This document shows positions 1-7,987 of a DNA stretch of 64,000 bases, in pieces. The position numbers and the translations under genes are program-made. This DNA is from Rhodovulum sp. (GTDB lineage: Bacteria > Pseudomonadota > Alphaproteobacteria > Rhodobacterales > Rhodobacteraceae). A model generated the notes under the pieces. That model was not told the DNA's origin. It did no database searches and was given only the letters and a program-made list of their open reading frames with translations. The stretch spans positions 36,993 to 100,992 of the forward strand of contig JACKKC010000010.1 in assembly GCA_020637615.1 (NCBI GenBank), in the 5' to 3' direction. How positions within the stretch are numbered: position 1 is the stretch's first letter; each line of letters begins with the position of its first letter.

Positions 1-1343
1 GCATAGGCGCGGGCGCCGCCGGGCAGGAGCGTCGAGGTATTGTGCGGGCAGCCCGAGCAGAACCAGGGCTTGCGCACCGCGATCTCCTCGGCGTTGTCGG
101 CGTGGAGTGCCGCGTCGAGCACGGCGCGGCGGGCAGCGAGCGTCTCGGTCTCCACGCCCTCCGCCGCGAGCAGGCCGCCGAGCGTATGCGCGATCCGGAC
201 CGGATCGAGCGCGGCCTTGACCGAGAAGACCGTCTCGCCGCGCTCGTTCTTCCAGCCGATCACCCGCCGGCCGCGGCGGTCGTCGAAGATCGCCTCCTTG
301 ATCTCGACCTCGAGCAGCTTGCGCTTCTCCTCGACCACGATGATCAGCTCGAGGTCGTGCGCCCACTCGCGGAACGATTTCATGTCCAGCGGCCAGACCA
401 TGCCGATCTTGTAGGTCGAGATGCCGAGCCGGGCAGCCTGCGCGGCGTCGAGCCCGAGCAGCTCGAGCGCATGCACCGTGTCGAGCCAGGACTTGCCGCA
501 GGAGACGATGCCGATCCGCGCCCTGGCGTCGCCCCAGACGCGCCGGTCGATGCGGTTGGCGCGCGCGAAGGCCTCGGCCGAGAAGCGCTTGAAATCGTGC
601 ATGCGCGCTTCCTGGGCCACCGGCGTGTCGCCGAGCCTAATGTTGAGCCCGCCCTCGGGCATGGTGAAATCGGTCGGGGTCACGATCCGGAGCCTGTGGG
701 GGTCGCCGTCGACCACCTCGGTGACCTCGATGGTGTCCTTGACGCATTTCAGCCCGACCCAGGCGCCGGAATAGCGCGAGAGCGCCCAGCCGAGCAGCGC
801 GTAGTCGAGCACCTCCTGCACGCCCGCCGGCGAGAGGATCGGCATCATCGCATCGACCAGCGCGAATTCCGAATGGTGCAGCGTGGTCGAGCTCTCGCCG
901 GTATGGTCGTCGCCGAGCGCCGCGAGCACGCCGCCGAGCGCCGCGGTGCCGGCCATGTTGGCGTGGCGGAAGACGTCGCCGCAGCGGTCCACGCCGGGGC
1001 CCTTGCCGTACCAGAGCCCGAAGACACCGTCGACGCGGCCCTCGCCGCGCAGCGCCGCCTGCTGGCTGCCCCAGAGGGCGGTGGCGGCGAGATCCTCGTT
1101 GAGACCCGGCTCGAACTTGACGTCCGCGGCCGCGAGCTCGCGCTCCGCACGCATCATCTGCAGGTCGAGGCCACCGAGCGGCGAGCCGCGGTAGCCGGTG
1201 GCATAGCCCGCGGTGGAGAGCCCCGCGGCCTCGTCGCGCGCCTTCTGCATCAGGAGCACGCGCACCAGCGCCTGGGTGCCGCCGAGCAGCACCTGCCGCT
1301 TGGTCAGGTCGAACCGGTCTGCGAGCGAGACGTCGTGCAACAT
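1..1343 (-). CDS. Indolepyruvate:ferredoxin oxidoreductase, fused type (N-terminal part, runs off window)
   Basis: Thiamine-diphosphate and iron-sulfur enzyme that oxidatively decarboxylates arylpyruvates such as indolepyruvate to aryl-acetyl-CoA and passes electrons to ferredoxin in the cytoplasm. About 447 residues are visible. The N-terminus has the alpha-subunit motif GGTQALVRVL and the segment TAGYATGYRGSPLGG near residues 40-55. A thiamine-type region with the family motif FCSGCPHNTST lies near residues 425-435. The ATG at 1341-1343 is the first start in a long open minus-strand frame that is still open at base 1. Rhodobacteraceae carry a fused protein of over 1,100 residues, so more than half is missing. 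It diverges from the LysR gene at 1587, which may regulate it. The family call is secure; the exact substrate is inferred. Confidence 0.85.
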   Translation of the reverse strand, partial: MLHDVSLADRFDLTKRQVLLGGTQALVRVLLMQKARDEAAGLSTAGYATGYRGSPLGGLDLQMMRAERELAAADVKFEPGLNEDLAATALWGSQQAALRGEGRVDGVFGLWYGKGPGVDRCGDVFRHANMAGTAALGGVLAALGDDHTGESSTTLHHSEFALVDAMMPILSPAGVQEVLDYALLGWALSRYSGAWVGLKCVKDTIEVTEVVDGDPHRLRIVTPTDFTMPEGGLNIRLGDTPVAQEARMHDFKRFSAEAFARANRIDRRVWGDARARIGIVSCGKSWLDTVHALELLGLDAAQAARLGISTYKIGMVWPLDMKSFREWAHDLELIIVVEEKRKLLEVEIKEAIFDDRRGRRVIGWKNERGETVFSVKAALDPVRIAHTLGGLLAAEGVETETLAARRAVLDAALHADNAEEIAVRKPWFCSGCPHNTSTLLPGGARAY

Positions 1344-1432
1344 CCTGCTTCCTCGTTCCGGCGGAGGGCCGGATGGGTCGCCCCCCTCGAATCTAGGCCG
1401 GAAGCGGCGAGGAATGAAGCAAAATCACCGGA

Positions 1433-1454
1433 ATATGACCAATGCTCCGCATAT
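1433..1454. promoter_or_regulatory. Possible LysR-type operator between divergent genes
   Basis: The inverted repeat ATATG-N12-CATAT sits in the 243-bp gap between the divergent oxidoreductase and LysR genes. Its size and spacing resemble a LysR T-N11-A binding site. No binding evidence can be read from sequence, so this remains an inference from geometry. Confidence 0.3.
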
Positions 1455-1586
1455 GGAAAGAAAGTATCCGTCCGCCGCCGCGGCGTGAAAGCAAGGACAA
1501 AAACCATGACCCCGATCGGAAATCTGTGCTAGGGGCGTCTCGCGCGGCGGATCGGGCTGCGCTTGGCAAGACCTGAAGAGACCGTC

Positions 1587-2513
1587 ATGGACTGGGACAA
1601 GCTGCGAATCTTCCACGCGGTCGCCGATGCCGGCAGCCTGACCCATGCCGGCGAGTCGCTGCATCTCAGCCAGTCGGCGGTCAGCCGCCAGATCCGGGCG
1701 CTCGAGGAGAGCCTCAACACCACGCTCTTCCGCCGCCATGCCCGCGGGCTGATCCTGACCGAGCAGGGCGAGCTGCTCTTCGAGGCGACGCGCACCATGA
1801 CCAAGCGCCTCGACGCCACCGCGGCACGCATCCGCGACAGCGAGGACGAGGTCTTCGGGGAATTGCGCGTGACCACGACGCTCGGCTTCGGCACGCTCTG
1901 GCTGCTGCCGCGGCTGCCGCGGCTCTTCGCGCTCTATCCCAATCTCAAGATCGACCTGATGCTCGAGGAGAAGCTCCTCGACCTTCCCATGCGCGAGGCC
2001 GATGTGGCGATCCGCATGAAGGAGCCGAGCCAGGCCGAGCTGATCCGCCGCCGCCTGATGGACGTGCGCATCTGCTTCTATGCCAACGCCGATTACGTGG
2101 CGCGCAACGGCATGCCGGAGACCGCCGAGGCGCTGGCGGACCATCGCCTGATCACCCAGAGCCCCTCCTCGCCGCAGGTGCGCGCCGGGCTGGAGTTCAG
2201 CCAGCCCTTCGTCGCCGCGGCCAATCATTCGGCGATGACGGTCAATACCTATTTCGGCATTCTGCAGGGGGTGATCCACGGCATCGGCATCGGATCCCTC
2301 CCCGATTACGTCACGGCCGACTTCCCCGATCTGGTGCGGGTTCTGCCCGATGTGCAGAGCGCCACGATCCCGGTCTATCTCGCCTATGTGGAGGAATTGC
2401 GCCATTCCAAGCGGGTCTGCGCCTTCCGCGACTTCGTTCTGGAGGAGATCCAGAGCTTCCGCCGGCGGGCGCTTCCGGAGGCTCCCGAGACCGGCCATGC
2501 AATGACACCATAG
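1587..2513 (+). CDS. LysR-family transcriptional regulator
   Basis: 308-residue DNA-binding regulator. The winged helix-turn-helix occupies residues 1-60 (LRIFHAVADAGSLTHAGESL followed by QSAVSRQIRALE), and a periplasmic-binding-like effector domain fills residues 90-295. The ATG at 1587 is preferred over an in-frame TTG 24 bp upstream because LysR proteins start just before this first helix (MDWDKLRIFH). The gene is divergent from the indolepyruvate oxidoreductase, the usual layout for a LysR protein and its target, so that gene is the likeliest target. The effector is unknown. Confidence 0.88.
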   Translation: MDWDKLRIFHAVADAGSLTHAGESLHLSQSAVSRQIRALEESLNTTLFRRHARGLILTEQGELLFEATRTMTKRLDATAARIRDSEDEVFGELRVTTTLGFGTLWLLPRLPRLFALYPNLKIDLMLEEKLLDLPMREADVAIRMKEPSQAELIRRRLMDVRICFYANADYVARNGMPETAEALADHRLITQSPSSPQVRAGLEFSQPFVAAANHSAMTVNTYFGILQGVIHGIGIGSLPDYVTADFPDLVRVLPDVQSATIPVYLAYVEELRHSKRVCAFRDFVLEEIQSFRRRALPEAPETGHAMTP

Positions 2514-2543
2514 CTGCCATGCGCAAATTTTGGGCATTCGTTC

Positions 2544-2572
2544 TTGCGCGCACCGGGATGTGAAGCTATATT
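2544..2572 (+). promoter_or_regulatory. Sigma-70-type promoter for a candidate small RNA
   Basis: A -35 element TTGCGC (2544-2549) and a -10 element TATATT (2567-2572) are separated by exactly 17 bp. They begin 30 bp after the LysR stop codon, in one of the few AT-rich patches of this GC-rich window. Transcription would start near 2579, and no coding start with a ribosome site follows before the terminator at 2634-2664. Confidence 0.5.
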
Positions 2573-2578
2573 ACAACT

Positions 2579-2664
2579 CGAAGTTGGGCCTCCGAATTTC
2601 GGATGTGCCTGCTTCACCTCCCTGTTGGACTTGGGCCGAGCCATGTGCTCGGCCTCTTTTTTTT
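2579..2664 (+). ncRNA. Candidate trans-acting small RNA (~86 nt)
   Basis: The short transcript predicted between a well-spaced promoter and a strong intrinsic terminator has the shape of an Hfq-dependent sRNA. It has a small 5' hairpin (TCCG-AATTT-CGGA, 2591-2603), then an unpaired pyrimidine-rich stretch containing CACCTCCC (about 2616-2623) that could pair with Shine-Dalgarno sequences. It ends in a GC-rich hairpin with eight U residues. It encodes no convincing protein. Rhodobacter species have several stress sRNAs with CCUCC loops, but I cannot assign this one to a named family. Confidence 0.5.
2634..2664 (+). terminator. Rho-independent terminator
   Basis: A perfect 8-bp stem, GGCCGAGC (2634-2641) with GCTCGGCC (2647-2654), closes a 5-nt loop and is followed by TC and a run of eight T (2657-2664). 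It is the clearest intrinsic terminator in the window. It could also end LysR read-through, but it fits best as the 3' end of the candidate small RNA. Confidence 0.85.
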
Positions 2665-2933
2665 CAACGTCCGTTGGCTGCAACCGCGGCCTTTGCGGGT
2701 TCCGGCGGGCAGCGGGGCGGCGCCGGCCGATGATCGTGCGGGTCGCATATTTTTGTGATCACGAACGAATCCCCTGCGCGGCGGCGCAGAATTATGTCCG
2801 GCGACACCATCCCTTCGCCCGAGCTCCAAGCACGCCAGCGTCATCATCCCGGGCGACGGGCAACGCCCGTCCCGCCCCGTCACGCCGAAGGCGTGCCTCC
2901 GGCACGAGGCGGGCGCTCCGTACCCCCCGGGCC

Positions 2934-2995
2934 GGGCGCTGCCCTCGTCTCGTGGCGGGACGGTCGGAGAAGAAGGCATGCGCTCCAGTTGCGAT
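2934..2995 (+). repeat. Dispersed intergenic repeat, family R, copy 1
   Basis: First of three related copies (others at 34104-34161 minus and 41723-41784 plus). A 23-bp run at 2954-2976 is identical to 41743-41765. The core begins GGGCGCTGCCC and ends near TTGCGAT. Upstream, 2850-2933 holds several small hairpins (for example ACGGGC-AAC-GCCCGT and CACGCC-GAA-GGCGTG), so the whole element may run about 150 bp. It fills most of the gene-free stretch 2665-3073. No transposase is present. Confidence 0.7.
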
Positions 2996-3013
2996 AGCCC
3001 TGCGCCGCCCACC

Positions 3014-3043
3014 TTGACACCCCCGCGGCCGGCACCCTTCATC
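3014..3043 (+). promoter_or_regulatory. Possible promoter of the SMR exporter gene
   Basis: TTGACA at 3014-3019 is a perfect -35 consensus, followed after 18 bp by a weak -10-like TTCATC, 31 bp before the ATG at 3074. The hairpin loops of a guanidine (mini-ykkC) riboswitch were looked for here and not found. Confidence 0.3.
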
Positions 3044-3073
3044 GGCCACGACCACCCGCAGCGGAGCGCGCCC

Positions 3074-3388
3074 ATGCCCTGGACCTACCTCGTCGTCGCC
3101 GGCCTCTTCGAGATCGGCTGGGCGATCGGCCTCAAATACACCGACGGCTTCACCCGCCCGCTGCCGACCCTCCTGACCGTCGCGTCGATGATCGTCAGCA
3201 TCTCCCTGCTCGGGCTCGCGCTGCGCCACCTGCCGGTGGGCACCGCCTATGCGGTCTGGACCGGCATCGGCGCGGTCGGGACCGCCGGGCTCGGCATCCT
3301 GCTCCTGGGCGAGCCCGCCACGCTCGCGCGCATCCTCTGCATCGGGCTGATCCTCGCGGGCATCTTCGGCCTGAAGCTCGCCAGCTGA
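3074..3388 (+). CDS. sugE: SugE/Gdx-type small multidrug resistance exporter
   Basis: 104-residue inner-membrane protein of the small multidrug resistance family, made of four transmembrane helices. The essential membrane glutamate is in the first helix (GLFEIGWAIGLKYTDGF, residues 10-26), and the SugE/Gdx signature LPVGTAYAVWTGIGAVG spans residues 55-71. SugE proteins export guanidinium in exchange for protons and act as antiparallel homodimers. Length and sequence closely match E. coli SugE. It is a single gene, upstream of and separate from eno. Confidence in the family is high; guanidinium as substrate follows from family knowledge. Confidence 0.9.
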   Translation: MPWTYLVVAGLFEIGWAIGLKYTDGFTRPLPTLLTVASMIVSISLLGLALRHLPVGTAYAVWTGIGAVGTAGLGILLLGEPATLARILCIGLILAGIFGLKLAS

Positions 3389-3479
3389 CCCCCCGATTTG
3401 CGGTTTCCCGCTCCGCGGCTTTGCTCTAATCACGGGCGCAAGGGCGCGGAGGGCGCGCTGCCAAAGGGGAACCACCGCA

Positions 3480-4757
3480 ATGTCAGTCATCATCGACGTG
3501 GTCGGACGCGAAATTCTCGACAGCCGGGGCAATCCGACGGTCGAGGTCGACGTCCTGCTCGAGGACGGCGCCAGCGGCCGGGCCGCCGTGCCCTCCGGCG
3601 CCTCCACCGGTGCGCATGAGGCGGTGGAACTGCGCGACGGCGACAAGGGCCGGTACGGCGGCAAGGGCGTGCGCCGGGCGGTCGAGGCGGTGAACGGCCA
3701 GATCTGCGACGCGCTCACCGGCATCGCCGCCTCCGAACAGGTGATGATCGACCGCATCCTGATCGAGCTCGACGGCACCGCGAACAAGGCGCGCCTGGGT
3801 GCCAACGCCATCCTCGGCGCCAGCCTCGCCGCCGCCAAGGCTGCCGCGGCCAGCCAGGGAACCCCGCTCTACCGCTATGTGGGCGGGGCCGCCGCCCGGG
3901 TGCTGCCGGTGCCGATGATGAACATCATCAACGGCGGCGCCCATGCCGACAACCCGATCGACATCCAGGAATTCATGATCATGCCGGTCGGGGCGGAGAC
4001 GCTCGCCGACGCGGTGCGCATCGGCTCGGAAGTCTTCCATGCGCTGAAGGGCGCGCTCGCCAAGGCCGGCCACAATACCGCCGTGGGCGACGAGGGCGGC
4101 TTCGCACCCAATCTCTCCTCCACCCGGGAGGCGCTCGACTTCATCGTCAAGAGCGCCGAGACCGCGGGCTACCGGCCGGGCGAGGACATTTATCTCGCGC
4201 TCGACTGCGCCGCGACGGAATATTTCGCCGACGGCATCTACGACATGAAGGGCGAGGGCAGGAAGCGCAGCCCGGCCGAGAACGCCGACTACCTCGCCGA
4301 TCTCGTCGACGCCTATCCCATCATCTCCATCGAGGACGGCATGTCCGAGGACGACTGGGAGGGCTGGAAGCTCCTGACCGAGCGCCTGGGCGGCCGCTGC
4401 CAGCTCGTCGGCGACGATCTCTTCGTCACCAATACCGAACGCCTCTCCCGCGGCATCGCCGAGGGCATCGCCAATTCGATCCTCGTCAAGGTGAACCAGA
4501 TCGGCAGCCTGACCGAGACGCTGGCCGCCGTCGACATGGCCCAGCGCGCCGGCATGACCGCGGTCATGTCGCACCGCTCCGGGGAAACCGAGGATTCGAC
4601 CATCGCCGACCTCGCCGTCGCCACCAATTGCGGCCAGATCAAGACCGGCTCGCTGTCGCGCTCGGACCGGCTGGCGAAATACAACCAGCTCATCCGCCTC
4701 GAGGAGGATCTCGGCGACAGCGCCATCTACGCCGGCCGCTCGATCCTGCGGCGCTGA
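3480..4757 (+). CDS. eno: Enolase (phosphopyruvate hydratase)
   Basis: 425-residue cytosolic glycolytic enzyme that converts 2-phosphoglycerate to phosphoenolpyruvate; in proteobacteria it is often also an RNA-degradosome partner. Visible signatures are DSRGNPTVEVDV near residue 15, NIINGGAHADN at about 147, DIQEFMIMP at about 161, SIEDGMSEDDW at about 281, VKVNQIGSLTET at about 337 (catalytic Lys), and SHRSGETED at about 362. Length is normal. AAGGGG precedes the ATG by 10 bp. The ThiE-like gene starts 19 bp downstream and is probably co-transcribed. Confidence 0.98.
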   Translation: MSVIIDVVGREILDSRGNPTVEVDVLLEDGASGRAAVPSGASTGAHEAVELRDGDKGRYGGKGVRRAVEAVNGQICDALTGIAASEQVMIDRILIELDGTANKARLGANAILGASLAAAKAAAASQGTPLYRYVGGAAARVLPVPMMNIINGGAHADNPIDIQEFMIMPVGAETLADAVRIGSEVFHALKGALAKAGHNTAVGDEGGFAPNLSSTREALDFIVKSAETAGYRPGEDIYLALDCAATEYFADGIYDMKGEGRKRSPAENADYLADLVDAYPIISIEDGMSEDDWEGWKLLTERLGGRCQLVGDDLFVTNTERLSRGIAEGIANSILVKVNQIGSLTETLAAVDMAQRAGMTAVMSHRSGETEDSTIADLAVATNCGQIKTGSLSRSDRLAKYNQLIRLEEDLGDSAIYAGRSILRR

Positions 4758-4776
4758 GCCGGAGGCCGCTGCCGCG

Positions 4777-5400
4777 ATGGCAGAGGCGCAGACCGCCGGC
4801 CTCTATCTGGTCACCCCGGCGCAACCGAGCCTCGGGGAGCTTCCTGATGCGCTCGGCGCCGCGCTCGACGCGGTGCCGGTCGCCTGCGTCCGCCTCGCCC
4901 TCGCCCGGACCACCGAGGAGGATCTGATGCGCGCGGCCGACACGCTGCGCCCGGTCTGCCACGCCCGGGACGTGCCGCTGGTCCTGACCGACCATTTCCG
5001 CCTCGTCACGCGCCTCGGACTCGACGGGGTGCATCTCGGCGACGGCGCGCGCCAGATCCGCGCCGCGCGCAAGGAGCTCGGCGCCGACGCCATCGTCGGC
5101 GCCCATGCCCGCGCCTCCCGCCACGACGGCATGACCGCCGCCGAGATCGGCGCCGATTACGTCGCCTTCGGCCCGCTGACGCAATCGAGCCTCGGGGACG
5201 GGACCCTGGCGCCGCTCGAGCTCTTCGCCTGGTGGTCGGAAATGATCGAGGTGCCGGTGGTCGCCGAGGGCGGCCTCACCCTGGATCTCGCCGCCGACCT
5301 CGCCGGCATCGCGGATTTCATCGCGCTCGGCGACGAGATCTGGAATGCCCCCGAGGGCCCGGTGGCCGCGCTCCGGTCCTATGCCGAACGTCTCGGCTGA
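4777..5400 (+). CDS. thiE: Thiamine phosphate synthase family protein (ThiE/TenI)
   Basis: 207-residue TIM-barrel protein of the ThiE/TenI family. ThiE joins HMP-pyrophosphate to thiazole phosphate to make thiamine phosphate. The family pattern is present: LYLVTP at the first strand, VPLVLTDHFRLV at about 66-77, GVHLGDGAR at about 85, VAFGPLTQSS at about 129, and VVAEGGLT near 160. The usual VHLGQxD is changed to VHLGDGAR and the diphosphate-binding signature is diverged, so activity could be TenI-like or altered. It follows eno by 19 bp on the same strand; the enzymes are otherwise unrelated. Family is secure, catalytic role moderately so. Confidence 0.75.
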   Translation: MAEAQTAGLYLVTPAQPSLGELPDALGAALDAVPVACVRLALARTTEEDLMRAADTLRPVCHARDVPLVLTDHFRLVTRLGLDGVHLGDGARQIRAARKELGADAIVGAHARASRHDGMTAAEIGADYVAFGPLTQSSLGDGTLAPLELFAWWSEMIEVPVVAEGGLTLDLAADLAGIADFIALGDEIWNAPEGPVAALRSYAERLG

Positions 5401-5409
5401 CGGCCCCGC

Positions 5410-6249
5410 TCACCCGCGCAGCCGCTCGAGTTCCCCCCGCACCGCCCGCCCCGCCGCCTCGGCCAGATCCTTGCGGCCGGCGGCGCGCGCCACCTCGAGC
5501 GGCGCGTGGAAGACGAGCTCGACCGATCCCCCCACCGAGCGCGCCAGCACGTCGCGCAGATGCGTCGCGAAATCCATCTCGCCCCACCAGGCGTAGAACT
5601 CCCGCGGCAGATGCGGTGCCGGCCGGTAGTGGATCGTCACCGGCTGCACCGCCACCCGGCCGCCCAGCGCGGGGGCGAAGAAGACACCGAAGAGCGAGGA
5701 TTTGAACGGCAGCACCCGCTGTCCGTCGCTGCTCGTGCCTTCGGGGAAGAGCGCCATGTGATCGCCGCGCGCCAGGCGCGCGAGCAGCTCCGCCTCCTGA
5801 AGCTTCGCCGCCGCCGGCCGCCGGTCGATGAACATCGTGCCGATCGCCCGACCGATCAGCCCGATCCCCGGCCAGGCACGCACCTCGGCCTTCGAGACGA
5901 GGAAGGGCGCGGCCGCGCGCTGCAGCGCCACGATGTCGATCCAGCTGGAATGATTGGCCACGAAGGCGCCCGCGCCGGAGATCGGCTCCCCGCGCTGGCG
6001 ATAGGCGAGCCCCAGCGCCGGCAGCGCCAGCGCCGCCCAGACCTGCACCACCCGCGGGCCCATCCGCGTCACCCGCCGCCCCGCGACGAGCGCGAGGCCG
6101 CGGTCGAGGCCCCAGAGCAACAGATAGAGCGCGAAGAGCACCAGCAGCACCAGCCCGGACCAGAGACCGCGCAGCATGAGCCGCAGCCGATCGCCCGCCC
6201 GGAGCGGTTCCAGCACCGGGGCCGCGGCACCGTTCCACCCTGCCCTCAC
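5410..6249 (-). CDS. olsA: Lyso-ornithine lipid O-acyltransferase
   Basis: 279-residue membrane acyltransferase of the PlsC family. It adds the second acyl chain to lyso-ornithine lipid, completing a phosphate-free membrane lipid. A hydrophobic segment spans residues 29-56. The catalytic HX4D block NHSSWID lies at 99-105 and the substrate-binding block FPEGTSSDG near 165-173. The start is a GTG at 6249 whose bases overlap the olsB stop (GTGA). The N-terminal stretch WNGAAAPVLEPLRAGDRLRL is a family feature, which supports this start over an internal ATG. It forms a translationally coupled pair with olsB. Confidence 0.88.
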   Translation of the reverse strand: MRAGWNGAAAPVLEPLRAGDRLRLMLRGLWSGLVLLVLFALYLLLWGLDRGLALVAGRRVTRMGPRVVQVWAALALPALGLAYRQRGEPISGAGAFVANHSSWIDIVALQRAAAPFLVSKAEVRAWPGIGLIGRAIGTMFIDRRPAAAKLQEAELLARLARGDHMALFPEGTSSDGQRVLPFKSSLFGVFFAPALGGRVAVQPVTIHYRPAPHLPREFYAWWGEMDFATHLRDVLARSVGGSVELVFHAPLEVARAAGRKDLAEAAGRAVRGELERLRG

Positions 6250-7028
6250 CTTTCCCGGCCCCGCGCGTAATACTGGCGATAGCGCTCGGTCATGCGCCCG
6301 GTATCCATGACCACGCAGACGTCGATGGTGTTGAAGCCGTGGTCCACCCAGGCGCCCTCGCCGACGCAGCCGCCGGCGCGCAGATAGGCCTTGATCAGCG
6401 CCGGCAGCAGCCGGAGCGCGCGCGCCGGATCGACCGCCTCGCGCGGCAGCCGGTCCATCGCGAGGAAATGCGCCGGCCGCGCCCGCACCCGCAGCTCCGG
6501 CGGCGCCAGGTGGAAATGATGCAGGAAGGCCAGCGCCTCGGCCACGGGTCCGGGATCGGTCCCGGGAAGGCTCGCCACGCCGAAGAGGATCTCGATGCCC
6601 CGGTCGAGCACGTATTCCGCAAGCCCGTTCCAGAGCAGATACATCGCCGGCCCGCCGCGATGCTCCGGCGCCACGCAGGACCGCCCGAGCTCCACCGAGC
6701 GCCGCCCGGAGGCGAGGATCGGCGCGAGATCGTATTCCGCCGCTCCGTAGAACCCCGGCCCCCCCGCCGCCGCCGTGTCGCGCATCAGCCGATAGACCCC
6801 GACGACCCGGTCCAGTGGATCGGCGATGTCCGCGGCCTCGTCGAGCAGGATGAGATGGTCGAAGAACGGATCGAAGGCGTCCCATTCCCGCCGCGCCGCC
6901 CGCTGCTCCGCCGTGGCCGCCGCGCCCATCTCCTCGACGAAGACCCGGTAGCGCAGCCGTTGCGCGCCGGCGCGCTCGGCCTCCGTCTCGGCGAGTTTGA
7001 CCCGGTAGCGGCTGAGGTCGATCTGCAT
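6246..7028 (-). CDS. olsB: Ornithine N-acyltransferase (GNAT-fold, hemolysin-like)
   Basis: 260-residue enzyme that transfers a 3-hydroxyacyl chain from acyl-ACP to the alpha-amino group of ornithine, the first step of ornithine-lipid synthesis. The N-terminal acyltransferase fold shows LRYRVFVEEMGA near residue 20, ending in the family pattern VVGVYRLM (about 70) and SVELGRSCV (about 108). The C-terminus has WVDHGFNTIDVCVVMD. The ATG at 7028 follows GGGGAG at a good distance; an in-frame extension upstream has no family similarity. Its stop overlaps the olsA GTG by 4 bp. Ornithine lipids commonly replace phospholipids under phosphate limitation, but no PHO box was recognised. Confidence 0.88.
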   Translation of the reverse strand: MQIDLSRYRVKLAETEAERAGAQRLRYRVFVEEMGAAATAEQRAARREWDAFDPFFDHLILLDEAADIADPLDRVVGVYRLMRDTAAAGGPGFYGAAEYDLAPILASGRRSVELGRSCVAPEHRGGPAMYLLWNGLAEYVLDRGIEILFGVASLPGTDPGPVAEALAFLHHFHLAPPELRVRARPAHFLAMDRLPREAVDPARALRLLPALIKAYLRAGGCVGEGAWVDHGFNTIDVCVVMDTGRMTERYRQYYARGRER

Positions 7029-7120
7029 CGCGGCTCCCCGGGGCTGCAAGGCGCTGCCCCCTCCGGCGCCTCGCATGTCCAGCGCCGCCGCCGGCGAACC
7101 CGCGCGCGCTGAGGCCATCT

Positions 7121-7339
7121 TTACCGTCCTTTAACGGATCGGTGCGATTCGTTAACGTGTGTTTCCTGTCGCCCGGTGTCCGGAGTCAGGAGGATCCGGG
7201 AGCCGTCGATGACCACCTTGCCCGCATTCTCGAAATTGACCGTGATCCGTGCCGCGATCACCGACTGCACCTGGCCGAGGCCCCAGTCGGGCCGTTCGGG
7301 ATGCCGCACGAAGCTTCCGGGCTCGAGGAATTCGTTCAT
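7121..7339 (-). CDS. DUF3553 small protein
   Basis: 72-residue acidic soluble protein of the DUF3553 family, function unknown. The whole length matches the family: FLEPGSFVRHPERPDWGLGQ at residues 3-22, then a beta-rich segment with ITVNFENAGKVVID. Two adjacent ATG codons (7342 and 7339) are possible starts; GGAAGG lies 7 bp before the second, which is chosen. It diverges from chpT, and the two start codons are only about 25 bp apart. Confidence 0.75.
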   Translation of the reverse strand: MNEFLEPGSFVRHPERPDWGLGQVQSVIAARITVNFENAGKVVIDGSRILLTPDTGRQETHVNESHRSVKGR

Positions 7340-7366
7340 CATGGTCCCTTCCGCGGACCCGCGCCG

Positions 7367-7987
7367 ATGAGCGCGCCCGATCTCAGCGCCCTGGTCAGCG
7401 CCCGGCTCTGCCATGACCTGATAAGCCCGATGGGGGCGATCCGCAACGGCATGGAGCTCTTGCAGATGGCGCCGGGCGAGGCGCAATCGCCGGAACATGC
7501 GCTGATCGCCGACAGCCTCGAGACCGCGCTGGCCAAGCTGCGCTACTTCCGCCTCGCCTTCGGACCGGCCGATCCCCAGGCCCGCCAGGCCTTCGGCGAG
7601 GCGGTCCAGGTCACCGACGCGATGTTCACCGGCCGCTTCACCGTGAGCTGGGAGACCCGCGGCATCGACATGGCCCGCCCGCGCGCCCGGGTGATCTATC
7701 TCGTGATCCTCTGCATCGAGAAGAGCCTGCCCATGGGCGGGAACCTCCATGTCAGGGTGACCGCCGAGACCGTGGACTTCAGCGTCGAGGGCCGGCGCAC
7801 CGCGCCGCCCGAGGCGCTCTGGCGGCATGTGACCGAGGGCGCCCCGGTAGCGGATCTGCGCCCCGACGCGGTGCAGTTCGCGCTGCTGCGCGAGGCGCTG
7901 ATCGCCACCGGCCGCCGGATCGCGGTGCAATTCACCGAGACCGGCGCCACCCTGAACCTGACCGAGGTCAGCCCGGCGCCGGCCTGA
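7367..7987 (+). CDS. chpT: Histidine phosphotransferase ChpT
   Basis: 206-residue cytosolic phosphotransfer protein. It passes phosphate from the hybrid kinase CckA to the response regulators CtrA and CpdR in alphaproteobacteria, controlling motility, gene transfer agents and cell-cycle genes. The phosphoacceptor is the conserved His16 in ARLCHDLISPMGAIRNG (residues 12-28), followed by a degenerate ATPase-like C-terminal domain. No convincing ribosome site precedes the ATG, which is only about 25 bp from the divergent DUF3553 start. The message may therefore be leaderless, or the promoter may lie inside DUF3553. The 3' end overlaps the convergent carbonic-anhydrase-like gene by 20 bp. Confidence 0.85.
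   Translation: MSAPDLSALVSARLCHDLISPMGAIRNGMELLQMAPGEAQSPEHALIADSLETALAKLRYFRLAFGPADPQARQAFGEAVQVTDAMFTGRFTVSWETRGIDMARPRARVIYLVILCIEKSLPMGGNLHVRVTAETVDFSVEGRRTAPPEALWRHVTEGAPVADLRPDAVQFALLREALIATGRRIAVQFTETGATLNLTEVSPAPA

Noticed and set aside
42..1532. Plus-strand open frame of about 496 codons at the left edge
   Set aside because: Antisense shadow of the indolepyruvate oxidoreductase, which shows clear family motifs on the minus strand and is not closed within the window.
2840..3073. Guanidine (mini-ykkC) riboswitch before the SMR exporter
   Set aside because: Hairpins exist, but the required pair of ACGR loops near the ribosome site was not found. The hairpins belong to the dispersed repeat.
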